A DNA stretch of 64,000 nucleotides from Gemmatimonadaceae bacterium (GTDB taxonomy: Bacteria; Gemmatimonadota; Gemmatimonadetes; Gemmatimonadales; Gemmatimonadaceae): contig DATNEW010000028.1 in assembly GCA_035606695.1 (NCBI GenBank), positions 1 through 64,000 of the forward strand. The letters run 5' to 3'. Shown piece after piece: positions 26,383 through 35,371 of this stretch (position 1 is its first letter; the number at the start of each line of letters is the position of its first letter). The notes under the pieces are model-generated. The model made no database searches. It saw only the letters and a list, made by a program, of their open reading frames with translations, and was not told the origin of the DNA. Both the position numbers and the translations under genes were made by a program.

Positions 26383-27197
26383 GCGGCATCGCACTCTGGC
26401 CGAGACGCTATGCGGCGTACATCCGCGCGGCGTGGATGGTGGACCTGCAATACCGCGCCGACATCGCGTTGTGGCTGCTGTGGGGTATCACCGAACCGGC
26501 CATTGCATTGGGCGTGTGGTGGACAGTCGCCGCGAGCGTCGGCGGCGACGTCGACGGATATACGCGGGTTGCCTTCGCGCGCTACTTCTTCGGCGTCACG
26601 CTGATCAATCAGCTGACGCAAGCGTGGGACGCGTGGTACATCGACCACTGGATCGCCGACGGCGAAATGAATCATCGACTCGCGCGGCCGGTGGCGCCGA
26701 TTCACGAATCGGTCGCCGACAACATCGCGTACAAGGCGCGCGTCGGTACGATCGTCATCGTGGTGTGGTTGCTCACCGCGCTCGTGTGGCCGACGGTGCG
26801 TGTGCCCGTCGCGCCCGGGCGATGGGCGCTCACCGCCATCGCTGTGATTCTCGGCGCAGGCATTCGGTTCTTCAACGGATTTGCCGTTGGTTTGCTCGCA
26901 TTCTGGACGACGCGCGCGTATGCCATCGTCGAGCTGCAATTGGCGATCGGCGTATTTCTGTCGGGTCAGCTTGCGCCGATCGATCTCTTGCCGCACTGGG
27001 TCGAGCGACTCTCGACGCTGCTCTGGTTCCCGTACGCGATTGCGTTTCCGGTGTCGCTGCTTACCGGAACCGGTGGATGGGAGAATCACATCGCGCGCGG
27101 CTTCGCCGGGCAACTCGCGTGGCTCGCCGCGTGGTTCGTGATCTATCGCGTCGTCTGGCGGAACGGTCTCAAACGATACGGGGCCGTCGGTGGCTAA
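26379..27197 (+). CDS. ABC-2 family permease (COG4587-like)
   Basis: 272 aa with about six hydrophobic segments. It starts within the ATGA overlap with the ATPase gene and overlaps the next permease by 8 bp. Typical blocks are YIRAAWMVDLQYRADI and INQLTQAWDAWYIDHWIADGEMNHRLARP. Together with the next gene it should form a heterodimeric membrane channel driven by the 25390 ATPase. Confidence 0.9.
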   Translation: MSGIALWPRRYAAYIRAAWMVDLQYRADIALWLLWGITEPAIALGVWWTVAASVGGDVDGYTRVAFARYFFGVTLINQLTQAWDAWYIDHWIADGEMNHRLARPVAPIHESVADNIAYKARVGTIVIVVWLLTALVWPTVRVPVAPGRWALTAIAVILGAGIRFFNGFAVGLLAFWTTRAYAIVELQLAIGVFLSGQLAPIDLLPHWVERLSTLLWFPYAIAFPVSLLTGTGGWENHIARGFAGQLAWLAAWFVIYRVVWRNGLKRYGAVGG

Positions 27198-27987
27198 ATC
27201 GTCGAATCTCACCGGCGCGTTTCGCGCGCTGATCGAGCTCAACGCCGCGCGCGAGCTGCAATATCGAGCGAACTTCGTCGCGAGCTCGCTCGGGGCGGCT
27301 TTCTGGCTGCTGATGGCGGTGTTCACCGTCAGCATCTTCTACGAACACACGAGCGTCGTCGGCGGCTGGAGCTTCTGGGAAACAGCGGTGCTGCTCGGCG
27401 TCTTCAATGCGCTCGTCGGTGTGGTCGAGGGCTGGTTGCGTCCCGGGATTGGCAGTTTACCCGACGAGGTGCGACATGGCTCGCTCGATCTGCTGTTGCT
27501 GCGCCCAATCGATACGCAACTCTATTTGAGTTTTCGCGAGCTCGATTTGTGGCGCGTCACGGACGTGATCGCGGGCTTCGCCTTGTCGATCTACGCGATG
27601 CATCGGCTGGGTCGGACCATCAGCATCGCCGAGCTGAGCGTGTTCCTCGTGATGTTCGCCGCCGCGATCGCGATTCTCTACGGCGTGTGGCTGACGTTGA
27701 TGTCGCTGGCGTTCTGGTTCGTCGCAGTGGAGAATCTGTCGACCGTGTTCGATGCCTTGTTCGAGGCGGCGCGCTATCCCGCGTCGGCATACCCGACGGC
27801 ATTGCGCGTCGTGTTCTTGTTCATTCTGCCGGTCGCGTGGACGACGACCATTCCGGCGGCGGCGCTCGTCGGGCGATTGTCGCCGGTCACCGCGGCCGCA
27901 TGTCTCGTCGTCGCGGCCATCGCGCTTGGCGTCAGCCGTGCGGTGTGGCGGGTGGCGCTTCGGCGGTATACGAGCGCGGGCGGATGA
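27190..27987 (+). CDS. ABC-2 family permease (COG3694-like)
   Basis: 265 aa with about six membrane segments, the partner of the preceding permease. LNAARELQYRANFVASSLGAAFWLL and GSLPDEVRHGSLDLLLLRPIDTQLYL are the family's usual N-terminal and loop signatures. The 3' end overlaps the convergent MFS gene by 56 bp. Confidence 0.9.
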   Translation: MAKSSNLTGAFRALIELNAARELQYRANFVASSLGAAFWLLMAVFTVSIFYEHTSVVGGWSFWETAVLLGVFNALVGVVEGWLRPGIGSLPDEVRHGSLDLLLLRPIDTQLYLSFRELDLWRVTDVIAGFALSIYAMHRLGRTISIAELSVFLVMFAAAIAILYGVWLTLMSLAFWFVAVENLSTVFDALFEAARYPASAYPTALRVVFLFILPVAWTTTIPAAALVGRLSPVTAAACLVVAAIALGVSRAVWRVALRRYTSAGG

Positions 27988-29173
27988 TCGACAACACAAT
28001 GAGGAAAGCCAAACCGAAGGCGGCGTTCGCGCCCGCATCGACGGCGAGCATTCCGCGAGCGCCGAAATGAGCGTGGCCGAGTCCATCGAGGCGTAGCATG
28101 TAGGCGACCGGAACGTTCACCGCCGCCATGAACAGTGTGAACTGCGTCCCGCTCGTCGACGCCCCGGCTCCCAGCAACTCGAGCGCGAGCGACATGAACG
28201 TCGCGTAGCAGAAGCCCGTCGCGAGCGCGTATGCGGCGGCGCCAAACGCGTACGTCCATGGTGAGAGTGGCGCGAGCAGCATGCCGCCGGCGCTCGCCGC
28301 GGCGAGCAGCCCGCCGACCGGGTACATCAGCCAGCGGTTGAATCGGTCGCAGAGGTAGCCGCCGATCAGCGCGCCCGCCGGCGTGAGCACCCCGGCGATC
28401 GCAACGACCGACACAACGACGTTCGGAGACGCGTGAAAATCTCCGGCGACGGCCGTGAACAGGTTCATCAACGCGCTGGCGCCGATGGGACTGAGAAAGA
28501 AAAGAAATCCCGCCCACACGCGCCGCTGTTTGAGGACTGTCCACAGCTCACGCGCCATTCGTTTCGGCTGAGCGCGCATGATGTGTCGCGCACCGATCGG
28601 TTCATCGATCGCGAGGGCGGCGAGGGATGGGAGCCCGACAAGTACGGCGGCGACGCCGGCTACTACCAGTAGGCTCGCACGATCAGCAAGCCAAACCGAG
28701 AGGCCGCCCGCCGCAATACCGCCGAGCAGTATTCCAGCTTGCGACCATCCGCCCGTTCGTCCGCGGAGGGCGCTTGGCACGACAGCGGCGACCAATCCGC
28801 CGACAGCGCTCGACACCGGCTGATTGAGCGCGGACGCGGCGATGAACAGTCCGGTGAGCACACCGATCGCGCCTGCCGTTACCCGCGTCAGTGCGAACGC
28901 GGCGCAGGCGCCGCTCGTCATGGCGAGCAGGATGATCCATGTGCGACGTCGCAGCTTGAGATCGATCGCCGGCGCCCAGAGAAAGTACCAGATCGCCGGC
29001 AGCTGGATCATGGCGCCGATCGACGCGATTCGATCGACGCTCAGCCCTTGTTTGCGAAGCAGATACGGGACGGCGACCGCGGCGAGTCCGTTGAACGCGC
29101 CGTACGGCATGGACACGATGCCGAACAGCCAAGGCGGCGGATGCGATGGTCGACTGTCTACCGTCGCATCCAC
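27932..29173 (-). CDS. Major facilitator superfamily transporter, AmpG-like
   Basis: About 413 aa with twelve hydrophobic segments. PPPWLFGIVSMPYGAFNG at the start and the loop DLKLRRRTWIILL are typical of AmpG/PAT-type MFS proteins, which import muropeptides or acetyl-CoA-like compounds. The substrate here is not known. I prefer GTG at 29173, which overlaps the upstream DUF2147 gene by 16 bp and includes the conserved HPPPWLFG region; GTG 29116 and ATG 29110 are alternatives. Confidence 0.8.
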   Translation of the reverse strand: MDATVDSRPSHPPPWLFGIVSMPYGAFNGLAAVAVPYLLRKQGLSVDRIASIGAMIQLPAIWYFLWAPAIDLKLRRRTWIILLAMTSGACAAFALTRVTAGAIGVLTGLFIAASALNQPVSSAVGGLVAAVVPSALRGRTGGWSQAGILLGGIAAGGLSVWLADRASLLVVAGVAAVLVGLPSLAALAIDEPIGARHIMRAQPKRMARELWTVLKQRRVWAGFLFFLSPIGASALMNLFTAVAGDFHASPNVVVSVVAIAGVLTPAGALIGGYLCDRFNRWLMYPVGGLLAAASAGGMLLAPLSPWTYAFGAAAYALATGFCYATFMSLALELLGAGASTSGTQFTLFMAAVNVPVAYMLRLDGLGHAHFGARGMLAVDAGANAAFGLAFLIVLSIIRPRSYTAEAPPATPHG

Positions 29174-29613
29174 GTCTGCGAACGGCCGAACAGTGAGATC
29201 CCGATGTATCCGCGGACGACCAGCTTTTGGCCGCCATCCTCCAGCGTCATTTTCGCCTTGTAGGTCTTGCCGTTTTCGGGGTCGAGAATCTCGCCGCCGC
29301 TCCAGGTATTTCCGGAATCGCCGTCGCGGTGCATGTGGCGCAGAATCTCCATGCCGACGATGCGCTGCCCACGCCGCTCGTCCGAGCATTTGCCGCAGAT
29401 GCTGTCGTCGTGCGTTGCCGGAACGAGCAGCGCGCGAACGACGCCCACCAATTCGTCGCCGGCCTGCTGAATTTCGACGACGGCGGTGGGCCGGTGGTCG
29501 TCGTCGTCGATCGTGCTCCACAAGCCCACGGGGCTGGCCTGGCCGCGCGCGATGGCCGGAAGGGCCAGCACGAGGGCGGTGAGGAGCATCACGCCGCGGG
29601 CGAAGGGGTTCAT
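29158..29613 (-). CDS. DUF2147 family periplasmic protein
   Basis: 151 aa. After a signal peptide (MNPFARGVMLLTALVLALPAIARG) it reads SPVGLWSTIDDDDHRPTAVVEI, then CGKCSDERRGQRIVGMEIL and GGEILDPENGKTYKAKMTLEDG, the standard DUF2147 pattern. The family is a small beta-barrel-like periplasmic protein of unclear role. ATG at 29613 matches the signal peptide. It is upstream of and overlapping the MFS gene. Confidence 0.88.
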   Translation of the reverse strand: MNPFARGVMLLTALVLALPAIARGQASPVGLWSTIDDDDHRPTAVVEIQQAGDELVGVVRALLVPATHDDSICGKCSDERRGQRIVGMEILRHMHRDGDSGNTWSGGEILDPENGKTYKAKMTLEDGGQKLVVRGYIGISLFGRSQTWMRR

Positions 29614-29720
29614 GAACGGATCACAAAGGGAAGTTTGTGCGGGGATGCCGCGATGGGGCGTGTTCGGAGTGTATGATATCGCTGATCCTCCCACTCAACC
29701 CGCCCGCAGCGACGTAGACC

Positions 29721-29972
29721 ATGGACACTCTACACACCATCAAGGACCTTGCCGCGAAGCAGTTCGGCGGCGATGCGGACGCGATCGACGAGAACGCGCC
29801 CGTCGACAAGCTCGGTATCGATTCGCTCGGTTTCCTCGAATTTCTGTTCGAGCTCGAAGATCAGTTCGGCTTGTCCATTCCACAGGAATCGGTGACGCAC
29901 GTGAAGACCTTGCGCGAGCTCGCCGATGTCGTCGACGGACTGATCGCTGCACGCCCGGCCGCGACGTCCTGA
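29721..29972 (+). CDS. Acyl carrier protein
   Basis: 83 aa. The phosphopantetheine site LGIDSLGFLEFLFELED has its Ser at residue 35. It carries acyl or ketide intermediates and is not the housekeeping ACP, because it heads an operon with a ketosynthase, an alpha-oxoamine synthase and an epimerase. The next gene starts 6 bp after its stop. An extended -10-like TGTATGAT lies about 45 bp upstream. Confidence 0.93.
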   Translation: MDTLHTIKDLAAKQFGGDADAIDENAPVDKLGIDSLGFLEFLFELEDQFGLSIPQESVTHVKTLRELADVVDGLIAARPAATS

Positions 29973-29978
29973 GGTGTC

Positions 29979-31211
29979 GTGGTGCATCGCGTCGTCATCA
30001 CGGGCGTGGGCGTGATCAGCCCAGTCGGACAATCCATCGATGAGTATTTCGATGGGCTCGCGTCGGCGCGCTCGGGCATTCGGCCGGTGACACCGGAGGT
30101 GTACTTGGGTGCGGCACCGCTCGTGGCGGGCCGCGTCGACTTCGATGCGTCGAAATTCTGGGCGCCGCACCAGCTCTCGCAGCTCGACCGCGCGACGCAG
30201 CTCGCGCTCGTCGCGGCGCGTCAGGCGATCGACGATGCAACCTTGCAGTCGACCGACGACGATGCGGTTCGCACCGGTGTGTACTGGGGAACGGGACTCG
30301 GCGGCGCGGCGTCGATCGAAGACTCGTATCGCGAGTTGTACGCGGGCAAGGGACGCGTGCGTCCGACGAGCGTGGTGTTGGCGATGAACAATGCGGCGGC
30401 CGGCCAGATCTCGATCGCGAACGGATTGCGCGGTCCGGTGCTCAACGTGTCGACCGCGTGCTCATCGTCTTCCGCGGCGATCGGAGAAGCGTACCGTGCG
30501 ATCAAGCACGGCTTTGCCGATGCAATCGTCGCCGGTGGATCGGAAGCGCTGGTCACGAACGGCAATCTTCGCGCGTGGGATGCGATGCAGGCACTCGCGC
30601 ACGCCGACGCGAACGATCCCGCGAAAAGCTGCAAGCCGTTCTCGAAGAATCGAACGGGAATTGTATTGAGCGAAGGCGCCGCCGCCATCGTGTTGGAGCG
30701 CGAAGATCGCGCGCTCGCGCGCGGCGCCACGATTTATGCCGAGCTCGCGGGCTATGGTAACGCCGCGGATGCGAGCCACATCTCGAAACCGAACGCCGAG
30801 GGCCAAGCGCGCGCGATGCGCGCGGCCTTGACGGATGCAGAGCTTTCGCCGGAGGACGTCGACTACGTGAATGCGCACGGCACCGCGACCGCCGTCGGCG
30901 ACGTCGTGGAGACTCAGGCGATCAAACACGTCTTCGGCGATCGCGCGCGCTCCCTGCCGGTTTCATCGACGAAAGGAGTTCACGGACATCTCATGGGTGC
31001 GACGGGCGCCGTCGAACTGCTCGCGGCGCTCTCCGCGATTCAGCGCGGCGTGCTGCCACCGACGGCGCACCTCGACGTCCCCGATCCCGAGTGCGACCTG
31101 GACTACGTGGCGAACGTCGCGCGCCGAGCGAAGGCGGACGTCGTCATGTCGAATTCGTTCGGGTTCGGCGGAATGAACGCCGTGCTCGTGGCGCGTCGAT
31201 TCACATCCTGA
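29979..31211 (+). CDS. Beta-ketoacyl-ACP synthase (FabF-like)
   Basis: 410 aa. The Cys-His-His triad is complete: Cys 161 in STACSSSSAA, His 300 in NAHGTATAVGD and His 337 in KGVHGHLMGATGA. It condenses acyl-ACP with malonyl-ACP. Its place after a dedicated ACP and before an alpha-oxoamine synthase points to a specialised acyl chain. GTG at 29979 follows the ACP stop; a second GTG is adjacent. It is classified with FabF rather than FabB/FabH by motif spacing. Confidence 0.92.
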   Translation: MVHRVVITGVGVISPVGQSIDEYFDGLASARSGIRPVTPEVYLGAAPLVAGRVDFDASKFWAPHQLSQLDRATQLALVAARQAIDDATLQSTDDDAVRTGVYWGTGLGGAASIEDSYRELYAGKGRVRPTSVVLAMNNAAAGQISIANGLRGPVLNVSTACSSSSAAIGEAYRAIKHGFADAIVAGGSEALVTNGNLRAWDAMQALAHADANDPAKSCKPFSKNRTGIVLSEGAAAIVLEREDRALARGATIYAELAGYGNAADASHISKPNAEGQARAMRAALTDAELSPEDVDYVNAHGTATAVGDVVETQAIKHVFGDRARSLPVSSTKGVHGHLMGATGAVELLAALSAIQRGVLPPTAHLDVPDPECDLDYVANVARRAKADVVMSNSFGFGGMNAVLVARRFTS

Positions 31212-31221
31212 GACACTACGC

Positions 31222-32418
31222 ATGCGCGATCTCCAGGACGTAGCGGCATGGATGGCGCGGCGCGGCACGCGTCGCGACGAGCTGGTGCCGGCGACGCTGC
31301 CCGATCCGGCGTTTCGCGCCGATGGCCGCACGCTCGTCTCGTTCAGCACCAACAATTATCTCGCCCTGGCGACGAGCGAGCGTCTCAAGGCGCGCGCCCA
31401 CGACGCGATCGACCGCTACGGCGTCGGCAATTGCGAGTCGCGCCTGTTGGGCGGCAATCTCGAGCTGTACGATCGTCTGGAGGCGAGACTTGCCGGCATC
31501 AAGCGAAAAGAGTCGGCGCTCCTCTTCGCCACCGGCTATCTCACGAACCTCAGCGTGCTCCCGACACTCGCGAAGACCGCGAACCTGGCGCGTGCGTTCG
31601 GCTACTCGCCGCCGATGAACTGGAAGCACGCGTTCTTCACGGATGAGTTCAATCACATGAGCATTCGTGAAGGGATTCGTGCGTCGGGGGCGCCGTCGTT
31701 CGCGTACAAGCACCTCGACATGAACGATCTCGAGGACAAGCTGCGTGCGTCGACGGCGTCGATCCGCATCATCGTCACCGACGGCGTATTCAGCCAGCAC
31801 GGCGACATCGTACCGCTGCCCGCCATGATGACGCTTGCCGAGCGATACGATGCCGTGGTCTACATCGACGACGCGCACGGCACCGGCATACTCGGCCCAA
31901 CCGGCGCGGGAACCGCGGAATACTTCGATATCGAAAGTCCACGCATCATTCACATGGGTACGCTGAGCAAGGCGTACGGCTGCATCGGCGGCTTCATCGC
32001 GAGCGAATCGTACATCACGGAGATTCTACGGTTCGGCGCGTCGGGGTTCGGCTTCACGTCGACGCTTCCGCCCGACCAGGCCGCCGCGCTCCTCGAGGCG
32101 ATCGACATGGTCACCGACGAGCCGCAGCGGCGCGAGTGTTTGTGGAAGAACCAGGAGTATTTTTTGGCGCGGCTTGGCGCGCACGGCATTCCCGCGCTCT
32201 CGAACGCGACGCCGATCGTACCGGTGCACGTCGGCGACGACGAACGCTGTGTGCGAATCGCTTCAGGGTTGCGTGAGGCCGGCTTTCATGTGGATGCCAT
32301 CATGTTCCCCGCGATCAGTCCGGGACACAGCCGCCTGCGTTTCATGCTCAACGCGCATCACACTCGCGAGCAGATCGACGACGTCACCAACGCGCTGGCA
32401 CGCTTGATCGCGACGTGA
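31222..32418 (+). CDS. Alpha-oxoamine synthase (PLP-dependent; BioF/serine palmitoyltransferase family)
   Basis: 398 aa. The PLP lysine is Lys 250 in HMGTLSKAYGCIGG; Asp 217 and His 219 in DDAHGTG and His 145 in EFNHMS are the other cofactor contacts. It should condense an amino acid with an acyl thioester, releasing CO2, to give an amino-ketone. AONS makes a biotin precursor and SPT makes 3-ketosphinganine; with ACP, ketosynthase and epimerase neighbours the latter type is more likely. An insert (NLARAFGYSPPMNWKHA) before His 145 is unusual. The stop overlaps the next GTG (GTGA). Confidence 0.88.
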   Translation: MRDLQDVAAWMARRGTRRDELVPATLPDPAFRADGRTLVSFSTNNYLALATSERLKARAHDAIDRYGVGNCESRLLGGNLELYDRLEARLAGIKRKESALLFATGYLTNLSVLPTLAKTANLARAFGYSPPMNWKHAFFTDEFNHMSIREGIRASGAPSFAYKHLDMNDLEDKLRASTASIRIIVTDGVFSQHGDIVPLPAMMTLAERYDAVVYIDDAHGTGILGPTGAGTAEYFDIESPRIIHMGTLSKAYGCIGGFIASESYITEILRFGASGFGFTSTLPPDQAAALLEAIDMVTDEPQRRECLWKNQEYFLARLGAHGIPALSNATPIVPVHVGDDERCVRIASGLREAGFHVDAIMFPAISPGHSRLRFMLNAHHTREQIDDVTNALARLIAT

Positions 32419-33401
32419 CCGGCGGCGCGGCGATGCGCGTGTTCGTCACCGGCGGCAACGGGTTCATAGGGTCAGCGGTCGTGCGCCGGCTCGTGAACGA
32501 TGGGCATCATGTACGGTGTCTGCTTCGGCAGACGAGCCGCACGGATCGCATCGACGACCTGCCGTTCGAGCGCGCATTCGGCGACGTTCGCGATCGCGCG
32601 TCGCTGCGCGCGGCGATGGCCGGCTGTGACGCGACGATTCATCTCGCCGCGCCCGGCGGATGGGATGCCGATCAACCCGCAACGCTCACCGCGGTGATCG
32701 AGACCGGCACGGCGAACGTGCTGAGCGCCGCGCAGGCGCTTCACGATCATCGTGTCGTCTTCGTGTCGAGCACGGCGGCGATCAATGCCTCGGACACGCC
32801 GCGCGTCTTTGACGAGCGCACATCGTTTGCGCTGACGGATGACTCACTGCGCTACGCGCATGCCAAACATCGCGCGGAGCTCAAGGCGTTGTCGGCGGCG
32901 CGCGAAGGGTTGTGGGTCGTCATCGTCAATCCAGCCGAGGTGTATGGGCCGGGCGACACCGCGCTCGGAACAGCGGCGAATCTGCTCGACTTCGCGCGAT
33001 CGACGCCCGTGCTGGTGTGCCGCGGTGGAACGAGCGTGGTGCACGTCGAGGACGTTGCGCTCGGCATCATCGCGGCGCTGCATCACGGCCGCTCCGGCGA
33101 GCGCTACATCCTCGGCGGCGACAATCTGACGATTCGCGAGTTGGCCGAGCTCGTGTTGGAGCTGATCGGCCGCCGGGCACCGATCGTGTCGGTGCCGAAC
33201 GGCCTCATTCGAGTCGTATCGCGCGCGGCCCTGCGAGTACGAGCCCCGCTGCCATTCAACCCGACCGTCGCGCTGTATGCCACACGGTATTGGTTCATGG
33301 ACAACAGCAAGGCCCGCCGCGAGCTTGGCATGACGTTTCGCGGCGCGCGAGCGACGATCGCCGGAACGATCGAGTGGCTGCGCGCCGCCGGGCATCTTTG
33401 A
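32415..33401 (+). CDS. NAD-dependent epimerase/dehydratase family protein, possible 3-ketosphinganine reductase
   Basis: 328 aa. Extended SDR: the NAD(P) motif is VFVTGGNGFIGSAVV, and YAHAK gives the active-site Tyr and Lys. Later PAEVYGPGD and VHVEDVALG are typical. GTG at 32415 overlaps the preceding stop; ATG at 32433 (MRVFVTGG) is the alternative. In Caulobacter an epimerase-type reductase follows SPT in the sphingolipid pathway, so this may reduce the amino-ketone. That assignment rests on context. Confidence 0.88.
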   Translation: MTGGAAMRVFVTGGNGFIGSAVVRRLVNDGHHVRCLLRQTSRTDRIDDLPFERAFGDVRDRASLRAAMAGCDATIHLAAPGGWDADQPATLTAVIETGTANVLSAAQALHDHRVVFVSSTAAINASDTPRVFDERTSFALTDDSLRYAHAKHRAELKALSAAREGLWVVIVNPAEVYGPGDTALGTAANLLDFARSTPVLVCRGGTSVVHVEDVALGIIAALHHGRSGERYILGGDNLTIRELAELVLELIGRRAPIVSVPNGLIRVVSRAALRVRAPLPFNPTVALYATRYWFMDNSKARRELGMTFRGARATIAGTIEWLRAAGHL

Positions 33402-33424
33402 TGGAGCGCGGACTGTGTGCCCGG

Positions 33425-34723
33425 TCACGTCACGACGATGCGCCCCTGCATCTTCGGGTGCAGCGAGCAGAAATAGTGATACGTGCCGGGCGCCGCGAGC
33501 GTGGCGCTGAATCGCTGATCGGTGTCCAGCACTCCCGATTGCCTGAACTTCCGTTCGACGTTCACGATCAGGTGCGGCACGTCATCGTTGTTGATCCACG
33601 TGACCGACGTGCCGCGCGCGACGTGCAGCTCGGCCGGCGTGAACTGGAAGTTGTCGATGCCGATCTGATTCGCCGCCAGCGGCGTCGTGCGCCGCGTCCG
33701 TTGGCGTTGCATCATCGCATCGTGCGACGCGGCCTCGAAGGCGGGCGGCTCGCCCGAGAGTGTCGCATCCACGATCGCGAGCGATCCGCGGTTCGGAATG
33801 AACGTGACGTTGGCGATGCCGAGCACGCTCTTGAGTTTTTGTGGATCGACCGTCATCGGTCCCGGCGCCGGGGCCGTGCCTGGCGCAGGCTGCGGGAACG
33901 CGGTGGACATCGCGGTATGAAATGCGATGTGTCCTTCCACTTTCTGCATGATCTGGTGAATGTGCCCGTTGAGCACCGTGACGGAACCGAAGCGCTTGAG
34001 GAGCGCGAGCGCCTGTTCGGAATCGTCGGTGCCCCACCCCCAATCCGGGTACACCGTCCAGTGGGGAATATGAGCAAATAGTACTATTGGGGTACTATTA
34101 GATAATGCTGATACATCGCGTTTGAGCCACGCGATCTGCTCGGGGCCGAGCGCGCCGAGGCCGCCCGCTTTCAGGTTCAGGACGTTGACGAGGCCGATGA
34201 AATGCACGCCGGAGTGATCGAAGCTGTACCAGCCGCCGCCCGAAGTCTTCTTGCCATAGCGTTGCAGGTACGACGCGCCGTTGTCGGTCGCGACGTCGTG
34301 CTCGCCCGGGACGTAGAAGATGCGCTCCGTCTTCACGCCTTTGAGCACCTGGTCCGCGGTGTCGAACTCGCCAGGTTTGGCGAGCTGCGTGATGTCGCCG
34401 GTGTGTAAGACGAACGCGGGGCTTTGCGGCAGCGCATTGAGCTTCGCGACCGCGTCGCCAAGCGTTGCGGTCACGTCCTTGTTGGCTTCCTTGCTGAAGC
34501 CGATGTGGCTGTCGCTGATCTGCGCGAAGAAGATGCTCTTGCGCTGCGTGTCGGTCAGCAGCGGAAGCCGATGCAGCGGAATGGACGTCGGCACGCCGGC
34601 CGCCATGCCCCACACCGTAGCCGTACCAGCCCACGCCATGCATTTGAGAAAACCACGGCGGTCGATGCCGTCATCGCTCTCCGCGGTGATGTAGTCGCCG
34701 GACTTGCGGGAATCGTCTGTCAT
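33425..34723 (-). CDS. Tat-exported metallophosphoesterase fused to a cupredoxin domain
   Basis: 432 aa. It begins with a twin-arginine signal (RRGFLKC). The phosphoesterase has SDSHIG, LHTGDIT, GEHD (usually GNHD), AHIPH and NGHIHQ. From about residue 340 a plastocyanin-like domain follows (DNFQFTPAELHVARGTSVTWINNDDVPHLI) and ends with YFCSLHPKMQG, supplying His, Cys, His and Met type-1 copper ligands. It is an outward-facing enzyme that may couple phosphate ester hydrolysis with copper or electron transfer. It is divergent from the ECF sigma gene, 137 bp apart. A stretch of AT-ending codons lies at 34063-34117. Confidence 0.88.
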   Translation of the reverse strand: MTDDSRKSGDYITAESDDGIDRRGFLKCMAWAGTATVWGMAAGVPTSIPLHRLPLLTDTQRKSIFFAQISDSHIGFSKEANKDVTATLGDAVAKLNALPQSPAFVLHTGDITQLAKPGEFDTADQVLKGVKTERIFYVPGEHDVATDNGASYLQRYGKKTSGGGWYSFDHSGVHFIGLVNVLNLKAGGLGALGPEQIAWLKRDVSALSNSTPIVLFAHIPHWTVYPDWGWGTDDSEQALALLKRFGSVTVLNGHIHQIMQKVEGHIAFHTAMSTAFPQPAPGTAPAPGPMTVDPQKLKSVLGIANVTFIPNRGSLAIVDATLSGEPPAFEAASHDAMMQRQRTRRTTPLAANQIGIDNFQFTPAELHVARGTSVTWINNDDVPHLIVNVERKFRQSGVLDTDQRFSATLAAPGTYHYFCSLHPKMQGRIVVT

Positions 34724-34860
34724 GAATCGTCTCTGGTTGGGAGCCGATCTCCTGACGGGAACCGAATGACGCATATTCCCCGGGGAATAAAGTCGTTCGT
34801 CTCCGGGTCTGGCTCTCCGCGGGCGGCATCTCGCCGGCGACTCGTTCGTTCTTCGACTCC

Positions 34861-35370
34861 ATGACTCAGCTCGACGTCCAACGCTTCGATCGGGTGGTGC
34901 TGCCGCATCTCGACGATGCGTACACGCTCGCGCGCTATCTGCTGCGCGACGAGCATGACGCGCAGGACGTCGTGCAGGAGGCCGTGCTGCGTGCGCTGCG
35001 CTATATCGACGGCTACGCGGGCGGGGATTCGCGCGCGTGGTTGCTGTCGATCGTTCGCAACTGCGCGGCGGATTGGCATCGCCGGCATCGCAATGCGGCG
35101 CCGGACGTCGATCTCGCGACGATTGCCGGTGACAGCGAGACCGACGCGCTCGCGATCGGCCGCTCGGAGCGGCGTCGCATCGCGCGCGCGGTGGAAGCGC
35201 TTCCCGTCGAGTTTCGAGAGGTGATCGTGCTGCGCGAGATTCAGGAATTGTCCTACAAGGAAATCAGCGAGGTCGTTGGCGTTCCGATCGGCACCGTGAT
35301 GTCCCGACTCGCCCGCGCCCGCAAGCGCCTCGCCGCTCAACTTGGCGACGACGCGCAGGAGGCGAGCTGA
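34861..35370 (+). CDS. ECF-type RNA polymerase sigma factor
   Basis: 169 aa. Region 2 (LLRDEHDAQDVVQEAVLRALRY, then AWLLSIVRNCAADWHRR) and region 4 (ALPVEFREVIVLREIQELSYKEISEVVGVPIGTVMSRLARARKRL) are both present. It is followed after 1 bp by its anti-sigma gene. It probably controls the divergent phosphoesterase-cupredoxin gene and envelope genes. The target promoters are not identified. Confidence 0.95.
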   Translation: MTQLDVQRFDRVVLPHLDDAYTLARYLLRDEHDAQDVVQEAVLRALRYIDGYAGGDSRAWLLSIVRNCAADWHRRHRNAAPDVDLATIAGDSETDALAIGRSERRRIARAVEALPVEFREVIVLREIQELSYKEISEVVGVPIGTVMSRLARARKRLAAQLGDDAQEAS

Positions 35371-35371
35371 C

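Noticed and set aside
34724-34860. Possible ECF promoter between the divergent phosphoesterase-cupredoxin and sigma genes
   Set aside because: I could not find a clear AAC-like -35 and GTC-like -10 pair at proper spacing.
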